The notes below the pieces were generated by a model. It saw only the letters and a program-made list of their open reading frames with translations, was not told where the DNA came from and made no database searches. From NCBI GenBank assembly GCA_036702975.1, contig DATNPX010000030.1, positions 62,001-126,000 of the forward strand: a stretch of DNA of 64,000 nucleotides, written 5' to 3'. The position numbers were made by a program, and so were the translations under genes. The DNA is from DATNPX01 sp036702975. GTDB taxonomy: Bacteria > Cyanobacteriota > Vampirovibrionia > Obscuribacterales > Obscuribacteraceae. The number at the start of each line of letters is the position of its first letter. The first letter of the stretch is position 1. Below, piece after piece: positions 9,060 to 16,249 of this stretch.

Positions 9060-10073
9060 ATGGACGGAAAGATCTCATCTTATGCAGCCGCTGGAGTAAA
9101 TATTGAAGTCGCCGAAGCTTTTGTGGACCGACTCAAGAAGACGTCGGGTCGTGCGTCACACAAAAATTTATGGCATGGTGCCGGAGGTTATGCTTCTGTG
9201 TTACCGATGACTTCAGACCTTGCGGTTGCACTCACTACAGATGGTGTTGGTACCAAACTGTTGCTCGCTGTCGAGCAAGAAAGTCTAGAGACGATCGGAA
9301 TCGACTTGGTGGCGATGTGTGTCAACGACTTGATTTGCGTTGGTGCAACGCCGACTGGATTTTTGGATTACTATGCAACCGGGAAGTTAATACCGAGTCA
9401 TGCTGACGCATTGATTAGAGGTATTGTTGAAGGGTGCGATCAATCTGATATACCGCTCATTGGCGGTGAGACGGCTGAAATGCCAGACCTGTATCATGAT
9501 AACCATTTTGATCTTGCCGGTTTCGCTGTCGGAAGTGTGAGCAAAAGTAGGTTGTTGACTGGTGCGAAGATCGCACCGGGAGACTCGATTGTTGCCGTTG
9601 CGTCCAGCGGTATTCACTCAAATGGACTCTCATTGGCACGGAAAGTTTACTCCACGCTCGCCGACCGAAAGAGACTTCTGATACCTACTCTTATCTATGT
9701 GAAGCCGGCAGTGCAATTGCTTGGTAATCCTGACGCCCAAGTTAGCGGTATGGCTAACATCACAGGCGGTGGCTGGCGTAATCTTCTGCGTTTAAATGAA
9801 GAGGTCGGTTTTGAAATTACAGATCCGTTACCGGTGCCGGAAGTGTTTCATGGTATCGCTGCCAGCGGGGTGGCTCCCGACGAAATGTTCAAGACTTTCA
9901 ATATGGGCATGGGGCTCGCTGTGCTCACGAAGAATCCTGAACATGCCGTTTCTGTATTTGCTGAATATGGTTTCACCGCTCAGAAAGTTGGAGCGGTCAC
10001 ACCAGTTGCCGGACAGGTCAAGATTCACGCACAAGTTTCAGGAAAATCATTAGTTCTCGACATTAGGAAATGA
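9060..10073 (+). CDS. purM: Phosphoribosylformylglycinamidine cyclo-ligase (PurM)
   Basis: AIR synthetase closes the imidazole ring using ATP. Visible signatures are SYAAAGVNIEVAEAFVDRL, LTTDGVGTKLLLA, MCVNDLICVGATP, PLIGGETAEMPD and MANITGGGWRNLLRL. I place the start at the ATG with GAGGA five bases upstream (337 residues). A longer reading from 9012 would overlap purQ by 41 bases, and its extra residues do not look conserved. It lies 7 bases after purQ. Confidence 0.94.
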   Translation: MDGKISSYAAAGVNIEVAEAFVDRLKKTSGRASHKNLWHGAGGYASVLPMTSDLAVALTTDGVGTKLLLAVEQESLETIGIDLVAMCVNDLICVGATPTGFLDYYATGKLIPSHADALIRGIVEGCDQSDIPLIGGETAEMPDLYHDNHFDLAGFAVGSVSKSRLLTGAKIAPGDSIVAVASSGIHSNGLSLARKVYSTLADRKRLLIPTLIYVKPAVQLLGNPDAQVSGMANITGGGWRNLLRLNEEVGFEITDPLPVPEVFHGIAASGVAPDEMFKTFNMGMGLAVLTKNPEHAVSVFAEYGFTAQKVGAVTPVAGQVKIHAQVSGKSLVLDIRK

Positions 10074-10092
10074 CGTACATCAAGGAGATAAC

Positions 10093-11667
10093 ATGCGTAC
10101 CGCATTAGTCAGCGTTTCGGACAAAACAGGCTTAGTGGACTTCATCAAAAAGATGAAGAAGATTGAGGGACTGTCGGATCTCCGAATTATTTCGACGAGC
10201 AGCACCTCCAAGTTTCTTAAGGAGAACGGTCTCGAGTGCACGCCGATTGAAGATGTGACGAAGTTTCCTGAGATTCTCGATGGTCGAGTCAAGACGCTGC
10301 ATCCAAATGTCTTCGCTGGCATCCTCGCTCGCGATACTGACGAAGACCGCAAAACTTTGAAGGACCACGCTATTCACGAAATCGATTTCGTTGTCGTCAA
10401 TCTGTATCCGTTTGAGAAAAAGCTGAAAGAGAATCTTGTGGAAGCGCAAATGGTAGAACAAGTCGATATTGGTGGTCCGAGCTTGTTGCGCGCAGCTGCG
10501 AAAAACTTCAAACGTACCGTCGTTGCCTGCCAACCCGAACAATATGACAGCATTCTTGACGAGTTGGAGAAAAACAAAGGAACGACTACGTTCGAGTTTC
10601 GCCGGAAGCTTGCACAAGCCGTATTTCAACGGACGGCTCAGTACGACACATGTATATCCAACTACTTTATGGCACAGATCTCCGACGGTGGTGTCATCGA
10701 GCTACCCGATCCGTTGAAGCTGGACCTGGCACGTTTTCAGCATCTGCGTTATGGAGAGAATCCGCACCAGGCGGCAGTTTGGTATTCCGACGGTAGATTC
10801 AGTGGTAACCAGATTGAAAGCTTCCCACCATTCGAACAGTTACAGGGTAAGGAGCTGTCATCGAACAACATTACCGACACTTATTGCCTCGTCAATATTT
10901 TGCGTGATATCGGTACTCCTGCCGCCTGCATCATCAAGCACAATAATCCGTGCGGAGTCGCTGTTGGAAAGACCCTTCTCGATGCTTTCGAAAAAGCACA
11001 TGCGACAGATCCTGAGGCTGCTTTTGGTGGCATCTTCGGATTTACAGAGGCCGTGGACGATGTTCTCGCTAAAAAGATCACTGAAGGATTTGTTGAAATC
11101 GTCGCTGCACCAGATTTTACTGATGATGCAATGGAAGTCTTCAAAAAGAAGAAGAATGTTCGGGTGCTGCGCTTGAAGAGTCAAGTACTGAAGCCCGCTG
11201 CGAGCACATCCTGGCATTTGCGCGACTTGCAAGACTTTGGTTGGATTATCGAAAAAGATGTCGAGCCACCGGTTCAACTTGCACAGTTTCAACGTGTTAG
11301 CGGCGGCGATGTGGGCGGAGAACATATTGCCGACTGTGCATTCGCTTGGTCTGTCGTGAAGCATCTGACGTCGAACGCAATCTTTATTGCCCGCGATGGG
11401 CGCTCGCTAGGCTTTGGTATTGGTCAAACCAGTCGTATCTCTAGCGTAAAGATTGCATTGGCTCAAGCCGGAGAAGCAGCCCGGGGAGCGGTCATGGCTA
11501 GCGACGCCTTCTTCCCGGCAATAGACAATATTGAAGCCGCGGCTAAAGCAGGCATCGAAGTCATTATTCAACCGGGTGGCAGCATCAAAGATAAAGAAGT
11601 AATTGAAGCTTGTGATAAAGCTGGAATCAAGATGCTCTTCACCGGCCAGCGCGTGTTCAAGCACTAA
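10093..11667 (+). CDS. purH: Bifunctional AICAR transformylase / IMP cyclohydrolase (PurH)
   Basis: Catalyses the last two steps to IMP: formylation of AICAR and ring closure. The N-terminal cyclohydrolase (about residues 1-195) shows ALVSVSDKTGLVDF, KTLHPNVFAGILARD and VDIGGPSLLRAAAKN. The C-terminal transformylase has LRYGENPHQAAVWY, CIIKHNNPCGVAVG (catalytic Lys-His) and a late DAFFPAIDNIEAAAKAG. The 524-residue length is normal. Start is ATG with AAGGAGA upstream; the gap to purM is 19 bases. Confidence 0.97.
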   Translation: MRTALVSVSDKTGLVDFIKKMKKIEGLSDLRIISTSSTSKFLKENGLECTPIEDVTKFPEILDGRVKTLHPNVFAGILARDTDEDRKTLKDHAIHEIDFVVVNLYPFEKKLKENLVEAQMVEQVDIGGPSLLRAAAKNFKRTVVACQPEQYDSILDELEKNKGTTTFEFRRKLAQAVFQRTAQYDTCISNYFMAQISDGGVIELPDPLKLDLARFQHLRYGENPHQAAVWYSDGRFSGNQIESFPPFEQLQGKELSSNNITDTYCLVNILRDIGTPAACIIKHNNPCGVAVGKTLLDAFEKAHATDPEAAFGGIFGFTEAVDDVLAKKITEGFVEIVAAPDFTDDAMEVFKKKKNVRVLRLKSQVLKPAASTSWHLRDLQDFGWIIEKDVEPPVQLAQFQRVSGGDVGGEHIADCAFAWSVVKHLTSNAIFIARDGRSLGFGIGQTSRISSVKIALAQAGEAARGAVMASDAFFPAIDNIEAAAKAGIEVIIQPGGSIKDKEVIEACDKAGIKMLFTGQRVFKH

Positions 11668-11681
11668 ATAAGAGGTCACCC

Positions 11682-12263
11682 ATGGGCGCAGAAAACGCGA
11701 AGACACTGGGGGGTCACTCAGGTGCAGAAGCAGGCGGTCGTGCTAAACGGCCGCCTCTTGTGGGCATGGTCATGGGTAGTGACTCAGACTATGAGACATT
11801 TATTCGTGCTGAGGAGATCCTCGAGCGGTTTGATGTTCCTTACGAGATATCAGTGACTAGCGCGCATCGTACTCCGGAAGTGATGTTCGATTATGGACGG
11901 ACAGCCGAGGCCCGCGGGCTCAAAGTGATTATCGCTGGAGCCGGAGGTGCTGCACATCTACCTGGTATGCTTTCTGCTCTTACTATCGTGCCCGTTCTCG
12001 GCGTGCCTATTGAATCAAAAGCGCTTAAAGGTTTGGACAGCCTGTTGTCGATTGTGCAGATGCCTGGCGGTGTTCCCACTGCCACATTCGCGATAGGCAC
12101 CAGTGGTGCCATCAATGCCGCGCTCTTTGCCGTGCAGATTTTGTCGATTCATGACGCTGCACTTGCTGCGAAGTTGAAAGCATATCGCGAGGAGCGTGCA
12201 GCTCAAGCGCTGGCTGGTAACGAAAAAGTGCGAGCTCGCTCACTAAAGAGAGAGAACCCGTGA
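11682..12263 (+). CDS. purE: N5-CAIR mutase (PurE, class I)
   Basis: Converts N5-CAIR to CAIR; it works with PurK, encoded immediately downstream. The core GMVMGSDSDYETF, TSAHRTPEVMFDY and IAGAGGAAHLPGM contains the class I active-site Ser, His and Gly stretches, followed by VPIESKALKGLDSLLSIVQM. At 193 residues it has about 25 extra N-terminal residues rich in Gly and Ala that look disordered. AGAGGT precedes the ATG. Its stop overlaps the purK start (GTGA). Confidence 0.95.
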   Translation: MGAENAKTLGGHSGAEAGGRAKRPPLVGMVMGSDSDYETFIRAEEILERFDVPYEISVTSAHRTPEVMFDYGRTAEARGLKVIIAGAGGAAHLPGMLSALTIVPVLGVPIESKALKGLDSLLSIVQMPGGVPTATFAIGTSGAINAALFAVQILSIHDAALAAKLKAYREERAAQALAGNEKVRARSLKRENP

Positions 12264-13486
12264 CGAATCGCGTAGGAATTTTGGGGGGCGGTCAACTTGG
12301 GTTGCTGCTTGCGCAAAGTTTGATCCGTCTTGGTTGCGAGGTATCAGTTTACGATCCGGATGTCGATGCGCCTGCATGCAAACAGACAAGCTTTGCGTTC
12401 AATGGCAGCTGGACCGACAATGAGAAATTGAATGAGTTCTTCTCTGGTTGTGATCTGGTTACTTATGAATTCGAAAATGTAGAAACTGATCTGCTGTTTG
12501 CCTTGCAAAAGTTGAAACCGCTGTATCCTACAGCAGAAGTTCTTTTCACGACTCAAAATAGGGGGCGCGAAAAAGCATTTCTGAAAGAAAGTGGTTTGCC
12601 ACATCCGAAATTTGCAGTGGTGCCGAAAGGCAGTGATCTAGCGTCTGCCGTAAGCGAGTTTGGGGTGCCTTGCATAGCTAAAACTACTTTCGGTGGCTAT
12701 GACGGCAAGGGACAGTTTTTTCTTGACTCCCAACAACGGCTACAGGATCTTGTTAACAAAGTTGAGAAAAATCCAGTCGAACTGATTCTTGAAGAAGTTG
12801 TCTCTCTTGATAAAGAAGTGAGTTGCATTGTCGGTAGAAGTAAAGATGGCAAAGAGATAGTATTTCCTGTTTTTGAAAATCACCATCGTGACCACATTTT
12901 GGATCTAACACTGGTTCCTGCGAGAGTCCCGCAGCTGGTGCAGGAAAAGGTTCGCGAATTAGCGAAAGCTGCAGCCGAAAAACTCAACGTTGTCGGGCTT
13001 CTTACTGTGGAATTTTTCTTGACTCAAAAGAAGCCGCAAAGCGATTTTGCAATTCGAGTGAACGATTGGTATATCTTGATCAATGAATTTGCACCTCGCC
13101 CTCATAACTCTGGTCATATAACGATGAAAGCATGTGACTTGAGTCAATTTGATGTATTGGCGAGAGTGCTGCTTGACGTTCCACTGCCAGAACCGCAAAT
13201 GGCAAGCGATGCGGCGTATTGTATGGGAAATCTTCTCGGTGACCTTTGGCTGGAGCAACGTAAGAATTCTTCTGCAACTTCTCATTCTCGCAATTTGAAT
13301 CTGGCGAAACTTGGGGATTTTCCGGAGATAATCGATGTGGTTGACTATGGAAAGACAGAGCCTCGTGCAAAACGCAAGATGGGACACTTCATTGCAAAAG
13401 CCGAGAATGCAGAGACGCTAATGAAAGTGGCCGAGAGATTTCGTTTCGAACTTGCTACTGACGGAGGCTGTTGCTCGCATGACTGA
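12260..13486 (+). CDS. purK: N5-CAIR synthetase (PurK)
   Basis: ATP-grasp carboxylase that makes N5-CAIR from AIR, ATP and bicarbonate. Signatures: VGILGGGQLGLLLAQS, VTYEFENVETD, AKTTFGGYDGKGQF, LILEEVVSLDKEVSCIV and NEFAPRPHNSGHITMKA. The 408-residue length is within range. GTG start in a 4-base overlap with purE. The presence of PurE plus PurK implies the two-step bacterial route rather than class II PurE. Confidence 0.95.
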   Translation: MTNRVGILGGGQLGLLLAQSLIRLGCEVSVYDPDVDAPACKQTSFAFNGSWTDNEKLNEFFSGCDLVTYEFENVETDLLFALQKLKPLYPTAEVLFTTQNRGREKAFLKESGLPHPKFAVVPKGSDLASAVSEFGVPCIAKTTFGGYDGKGQFFLDSQQRLQDLVNKVEKNPVELILEEVVSLDKEVSCIVGRSKDGKEIVFPVFENHHRDHILDLTLVPARVPQLVQEKVRELAKAAAEKLNVVGLLTVEFFLTQKKPQSDFAIRVNDWYILINEFAPRPHNSGHITMKACDLSQFDVLARVLLDVPLPEPQMASDAAYCMGNLLGDLWLEQRKNSSATSHSRNLNLAKLGDFPEIIDVVDYGKTEPRAKRKMGHFIAKAENAETLMKVAERFRFELATDGGCCSHD

Positions 13487-14081
13487 TTTTCAAGCGCTAT
13501 TGTTCGACGGCTTTGACGAGATGGATATCTTTGGTGCCTATGAGGCTTTGCGAATGGCCCAGTTTGAAGTACCGTTCAGGTCGCTGCGCAGTCAGGAGTT
13601 TGTCACAGCGCAATATGGGGTTCGACTCAAATGTGATGGAATCTTTTCACTGTCCAAGAAACCTGATGTATTGCTCGTGCCTGGAGGCGGGTGGCTGACA
13701 CGAGCGGCGGTAGGCGCTTGGGCTGAAGCCGAACGCGGCGATATTCTAGGTCTGTTGGCCAAAATTCATGCAGCTGGTGTTGTCATAGCCACCGTCTGCA
13801 CTGGTAGTTTGCTTCTCGCTAGAGCCGGTATTTTGAAAGACAGGCCTGCTACGACAAATCATGCAGCAGTCAAAGACCTGATTCAATATGGCGCAGTGCA
13901 CGTTGATGCCAGAGTTGTTGACGACGGAGATATCATTACTGCAAGTGGTATCACGTCCAGCATAGATCTTGGTATTTGGCTGGTTGAAAGATTCGGATCG
14001 CAGGAGAAAGCCATAGAAATCTCTGAGCGCCTGGAGTTTGAACGGCGCGGCGTTGTGTTTTCTCGCTCGCGGCAACTATAG
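13479..14081 (+). CDS. DJ-1/PfpI-family protein at the end of the purine operon
   Basis: A 200-residue DJ-1/PfpI (class I GATase-like fold) protein. LLFDGFDEMDIFGAYEALR is the typical N-terminal strand-helix. VIATVCTGSLLLARAG holds the nucleophile-elbow Cys, followed by RPATTNHAAVKDL and a late DLGIWLVERFG. It resembles the isonitrile-hydratase/AraC-N-terminal branch rather than chaperone DJ-1. The start at 13479 overlaps purK by 8 bases with GGAGG 11 bases upstream, so it is probably co-transcribed. A link to purines is not evident from the sequence; substrate unknown. Confidence 0.85.
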   Translation: MTDFQALLFDGFDEMDIFGAYEALRMAQFEVPFRSLRSQEFVTAQYGVRLKCDGIFSLSKKPDVLLVPGGGWLTRAAVGAWAEAERGDILGLLAKIHAAGVVIATVCTGSLLLARAGILKDRPATTNHAAVKDLIQYGAVHVDARVVDDGDIITASGITSSIDLGIWLVERFGSQEKAIEISERLEFERRGVVFSRSRQL

Positions 14082-14094
14082 TGGCACGAACATA

Positions 14095-14141
14095 ACAAAA
14101 ATTTGGCAACGTTGCGCGGAAATGAAATCGAAAATTTTTGT
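14095..14141 (+). terminator. AT-rich inverted repeat after the purine operon, probable terminator
   Basis: ACAAAAATTT (14095-14104) pairs perfectly with AAATTTTTGT (14132-14141), and the 27-base interior contains the palindrome GCAACGTTGC (14106-14115). It lies 14 bases after the last stop of the operon. The T-run is inside the distal arm, so this is a plausible but not textbook terminator. The remaining 200 bases up to the next gene show no clear coding signal. Confidence 0.45.
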
Positions 14142-14361
14142 CCAAGCGATGAGGCACTCGTATAGATACTCCCGGGAAGGGATGTTACTCACGAGGGACT
14201 GTATTTATGGGCGATAAGATCGAACACACTGCCCCGCTTGTTCTTTCTCTTTGCGCTGTCGTGTTGCAATTGTGAGATGCCCAAGCTTCCAGTTGGCTGC
14301 GAAAGAAACAAGGGGCGCTTGATTCAAGCCTGCCCCTTGCTGTCTCTCTCTCTTGGTGCAA

Positions 14362-14877
14362 TTATGCGCGATTGCCGAAGTGGTGGTGCATGCGGTGACC
14401 GCTGCTATAACCAAACGCTTCTGATACCAGCATTCTATGACGGAGATTCTCTCTTTGTTCGGGAGTCAAAATCGACATGAAATCGATTCGTTCTTGCAGT
14501 TTTTCATTCGAGAGCTGTGCTCGCAAATCGTTGATCTTGCCTTGAATTTGCATCGCTTCTGATTGATTGATCTCGGGTTTTGTGATTACCAATTTCAATT
14601 GATCGGAAAGTGTCTTCAATTGAGCTTTTTGTGCTGCAGTATCGGTTCTGCTCTTGTCTTTCAGCGCTGCGACTTTTTCGAGTTGAGTATCACTTAGCCC
14701 CAGGCGCTTCTCCATTTTGAAAGCTTTGCGACCTTGAAATTCTCCGCGTGCGCATGGTGCAGAACCAACTTTCACTTGTGTCTTTTCAATACCAGTGTTC
14801 GGTGTGTCTGCCATTGCGGGTAATCCAATTACAGTGCTGGCAATGAGAAGTGTCTTGACTAATTTGCTATTAAACAT
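14362..14877 (-). CDS. Periplasmic CpxP/Spy-like LTxxQ protein
   Basis: A 171-residue exported protein. The start MFNSKLVKTLLIASTVIGL followed by PAMA-DTP is a clear Sec signal peptide, and the ATG is preceded by GGAGGAT. An upstream in-frame start is unlikely. The mature part is helical and charged, with LGLSDTQLEKV and a C-terminal LTPEQRENLRHRM, the LTxxQ signature of Spy/CpxP proteins that bind unfolded proteins or metals in the periplasm. The His-rich end (HRMHHHFGN) could bind metal. It is divergent from a MarR regulator that probably controls it. Confidence 0.8.
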   Translation of the reverse strand: MFNSKLVKTLLIASTVIGLPAMADTPNTGIEKTQVKVGSAPCARGEFQGRKAFKMEKRLGLSDTQLEKVAALKDKSRTDTAAQKAQLKTLSDQLKLVITKPEINQSEAMQIQGKINDLRAQLSNEKLQERIDFMSILTPEQRENLRHRMLVSEAFGYSSGHRMHHHFGNRA

Positions 14878-14906
14878 TTTTCGTATCCTCCAGATCTTTT
14901 TGTTTG

Positions 14907-14941
14907 TCAAAGTTCTTTGATTTTGGTCAAACTCGTTTGAC
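14907..14941. promoter_or_regulatory. Two phased palindromes, probable MarR operators
   Basis: TCAAAGTTCTTTGA (14907-14920) and GTCAAACTCGTTTGAC (14926-14941) are both perfect inverted repeats with TCAAA/TTTGA arms. Their centres are 20 bp apart, about two helical turns, so bound dimers would sit on the same face. They cover the expected promoter of the Spy-like gene, 30-64 bases before its ATG. Confidence 0.6.
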
Positions 14942-15063
14942 TTTTTCTGAATCGGAAGACGGCCGACTGGGTCAAATGTTCTCGCAATAAAAATGAGATT
15001 TATCTAATCTGAAACAGAAAACTGCCAATATGTAGGTGTTTTGAATCTGAATTGTCAGGTATA

Positions 15064-15080
15064 CTGATAATCAGTTTGAC
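15064..15080. promoter_or_regulatory. Palindrome plus half-site before the MarR gene
   Basis: CTGAT-A-ATCAG is an 11-bp inverted repeat immediately followed by GTTTGAC, which equals one arm of the operator at 14926-14941. It lies 27-43 bases before the MarR start codon, a position suitable for autoregulation. Confidence 0.4.
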
Positions 15081-15106
15081 GGTAAAATCTATGATCTATA
15101 GTCTTT

Positions 15107-15637
15107 ATGGAACAGCAACTGCCACCAACTACACCTCATGAAGAGCACTTGCCCAAAGTGCTGCGGGATAGTCCTGGCTTTCTTCTCAATCGAGCTGCTC
15201 GCATCATTCGTGAAATGAATACAGAGGTGTTGCGTCCGACAGGACTAACTGTGCGAGATCTTGGACTTCTGCGATTGATTGCAACAGAGGGACCACTTAC
15301 ACAGCAAGAATTGAGTTCGAAGCATGGAACAGATAGAACAACAATAGTAGATGTCATTGATGGTCTAGAAAAACGAGAGCTTGTAACGCGGACGACCAAT
15401 AGCAAAGACCGTCGAAGTTACCTGCTTACAGTTACGCCTCGCGGGTCTAAGTTGTTGACGGCCGCTAGTAAGTTGACGAACAAACAAAAGAAAAAATTTC
15501 TTGCTGCTATCGACGACGATGAATGGGCGGTACTTAGAGATCTGCTGCAACGACTGATTGCGTTTCACGAACACCACAACGAACAGCTGCCCTCGACAAA
15601 GGTCTCGCAGCCGAAAGACGAAAAGGCAGAGAAGTGA
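15107..15637 (+). CDS. MarR-family transcriptional regulator
   Basis: A 176-residue winged-helix regulator. The region from LTVRDLGLLRLIATEGPLTQQEL through RTTIVDVIDGLEKRELVTRT and DRRSYLLTVTPRG is the full MarR recognition helix plus wing with the signature D-R-R. Flanking N- and C-terminal helices would form the dimer interface, and the C-terminus is lysine-rich. No conserved Cys is visible near the DNA-binding part, so phenolic ligands are as likely as redox control. Divergent from the Spy-like gene, with operators in between. Confidence 0.9.
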   Translation: MEQQLPPTTPHEEHLPKVLRDSPGFLLNRAARIIREMNTEVLRPTGLTVRDLGLLRLIATEGPLTQQELSSKHGTDRTTIVDVIDGLEKRELVTRTTNSKDRRSYLLTVTPRGSKLLTAASKLTNKQKKKFLAAIDDDEWAVLRDLLQRLIAFHEHHNEQLPSTKVSQPKDEKAEK

Positions 15638-15667
15638 AATCGTCTACAAGTTAAGTCGAACAGGGTC

Positions 15668-16126
15668 TTAGTGTGGAGGAATCATCGACGGGCACTCTTT
15701 GACCCGACCAAGGATCTCTTTGTGTGCGGCTGTATATTCGCCGGGGAATTTGTCCGCAGGGACCAGAACTCTTTCTCTCTCCAGAATCTGCATCGCGTTG
15801 TTTGTCCACGCGTCGTATGGAAATTCGGTCGGATTGTGTCGTCTGTACCAGATCTCAACACCGGATGACTTCCACACAAGCACCACTGGTAATGGCTCAC
15901 CATCGTCGTTTGCTTTGGTGAAGCTGTGCAGTGTCGATTTTTGCATTTTTACGACCATGTTTCCAGGGAAAACCTTCAACTCGTTGTCGCGCATCATGTC
16001 AACAACTTCGCTTGTCCCTTTGGCAACCGCCACAAGCACGTCGTCGCCTTGTTTGCACCAGGGTTGAGTTTTCAGAAACTCAAGAAATTGCCCGCAATCG
16101 ATGGAGGTTCCTTCTGCTTCAGTCAT
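15668..16126 (-). CDS. Hypothetical protein, 152 residues
   Basis: Not recognised. A compact, mixed alpha/beta-looking cytoplasmic protein without signal peptide or membrane segment. It contains two Cys in the first 25 residues, an aromatic-rich middle (VVLVWKSSGVEIWYRRHNP) and a C-terminal helical part. AGGAC lies six bases before the ATG. It is convergent with the MarR gene and stands in front of the large receiver protein on the same strand, 125 bases apart. Codon use looks like its neighbours, supporting a real gene. Confidence 0.6.
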   Translation of the reverse strand: MTEAEGTSIDCGQFLEFLKTQPWCKQGDDVLVAVAKGTSEVVDMMRDNELKVFPGNMVVKMQKSTLHSFTKANDDGEPLPVVLVWKSSGVEIWYRRHNPTEFPYDAWTNNAMQILERERVLVPADKFPGEYTAAHKEILGRVKECPSMIPPH

Positions 16127-16249
16127 TTTTCGTCCTGCTGAGTAATCGTTTTATGTCTAACGTATAAGTTTAGCTGCTAATTAACTCAATAAGGCCATTT
16201 TTGATAAGGATTGAGTTTTTGTAGAGATGTCAATGGACGCGCTCGGTGG

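Noticed and set aside
14207..14275. Small open frame of 22 residues (MGDKIEHTAPLVLSLCAVVL) with GAGGGA upstream
   Set aside because: Hydrophobic and with a fair ribosome site, but too short to support without conservation data.
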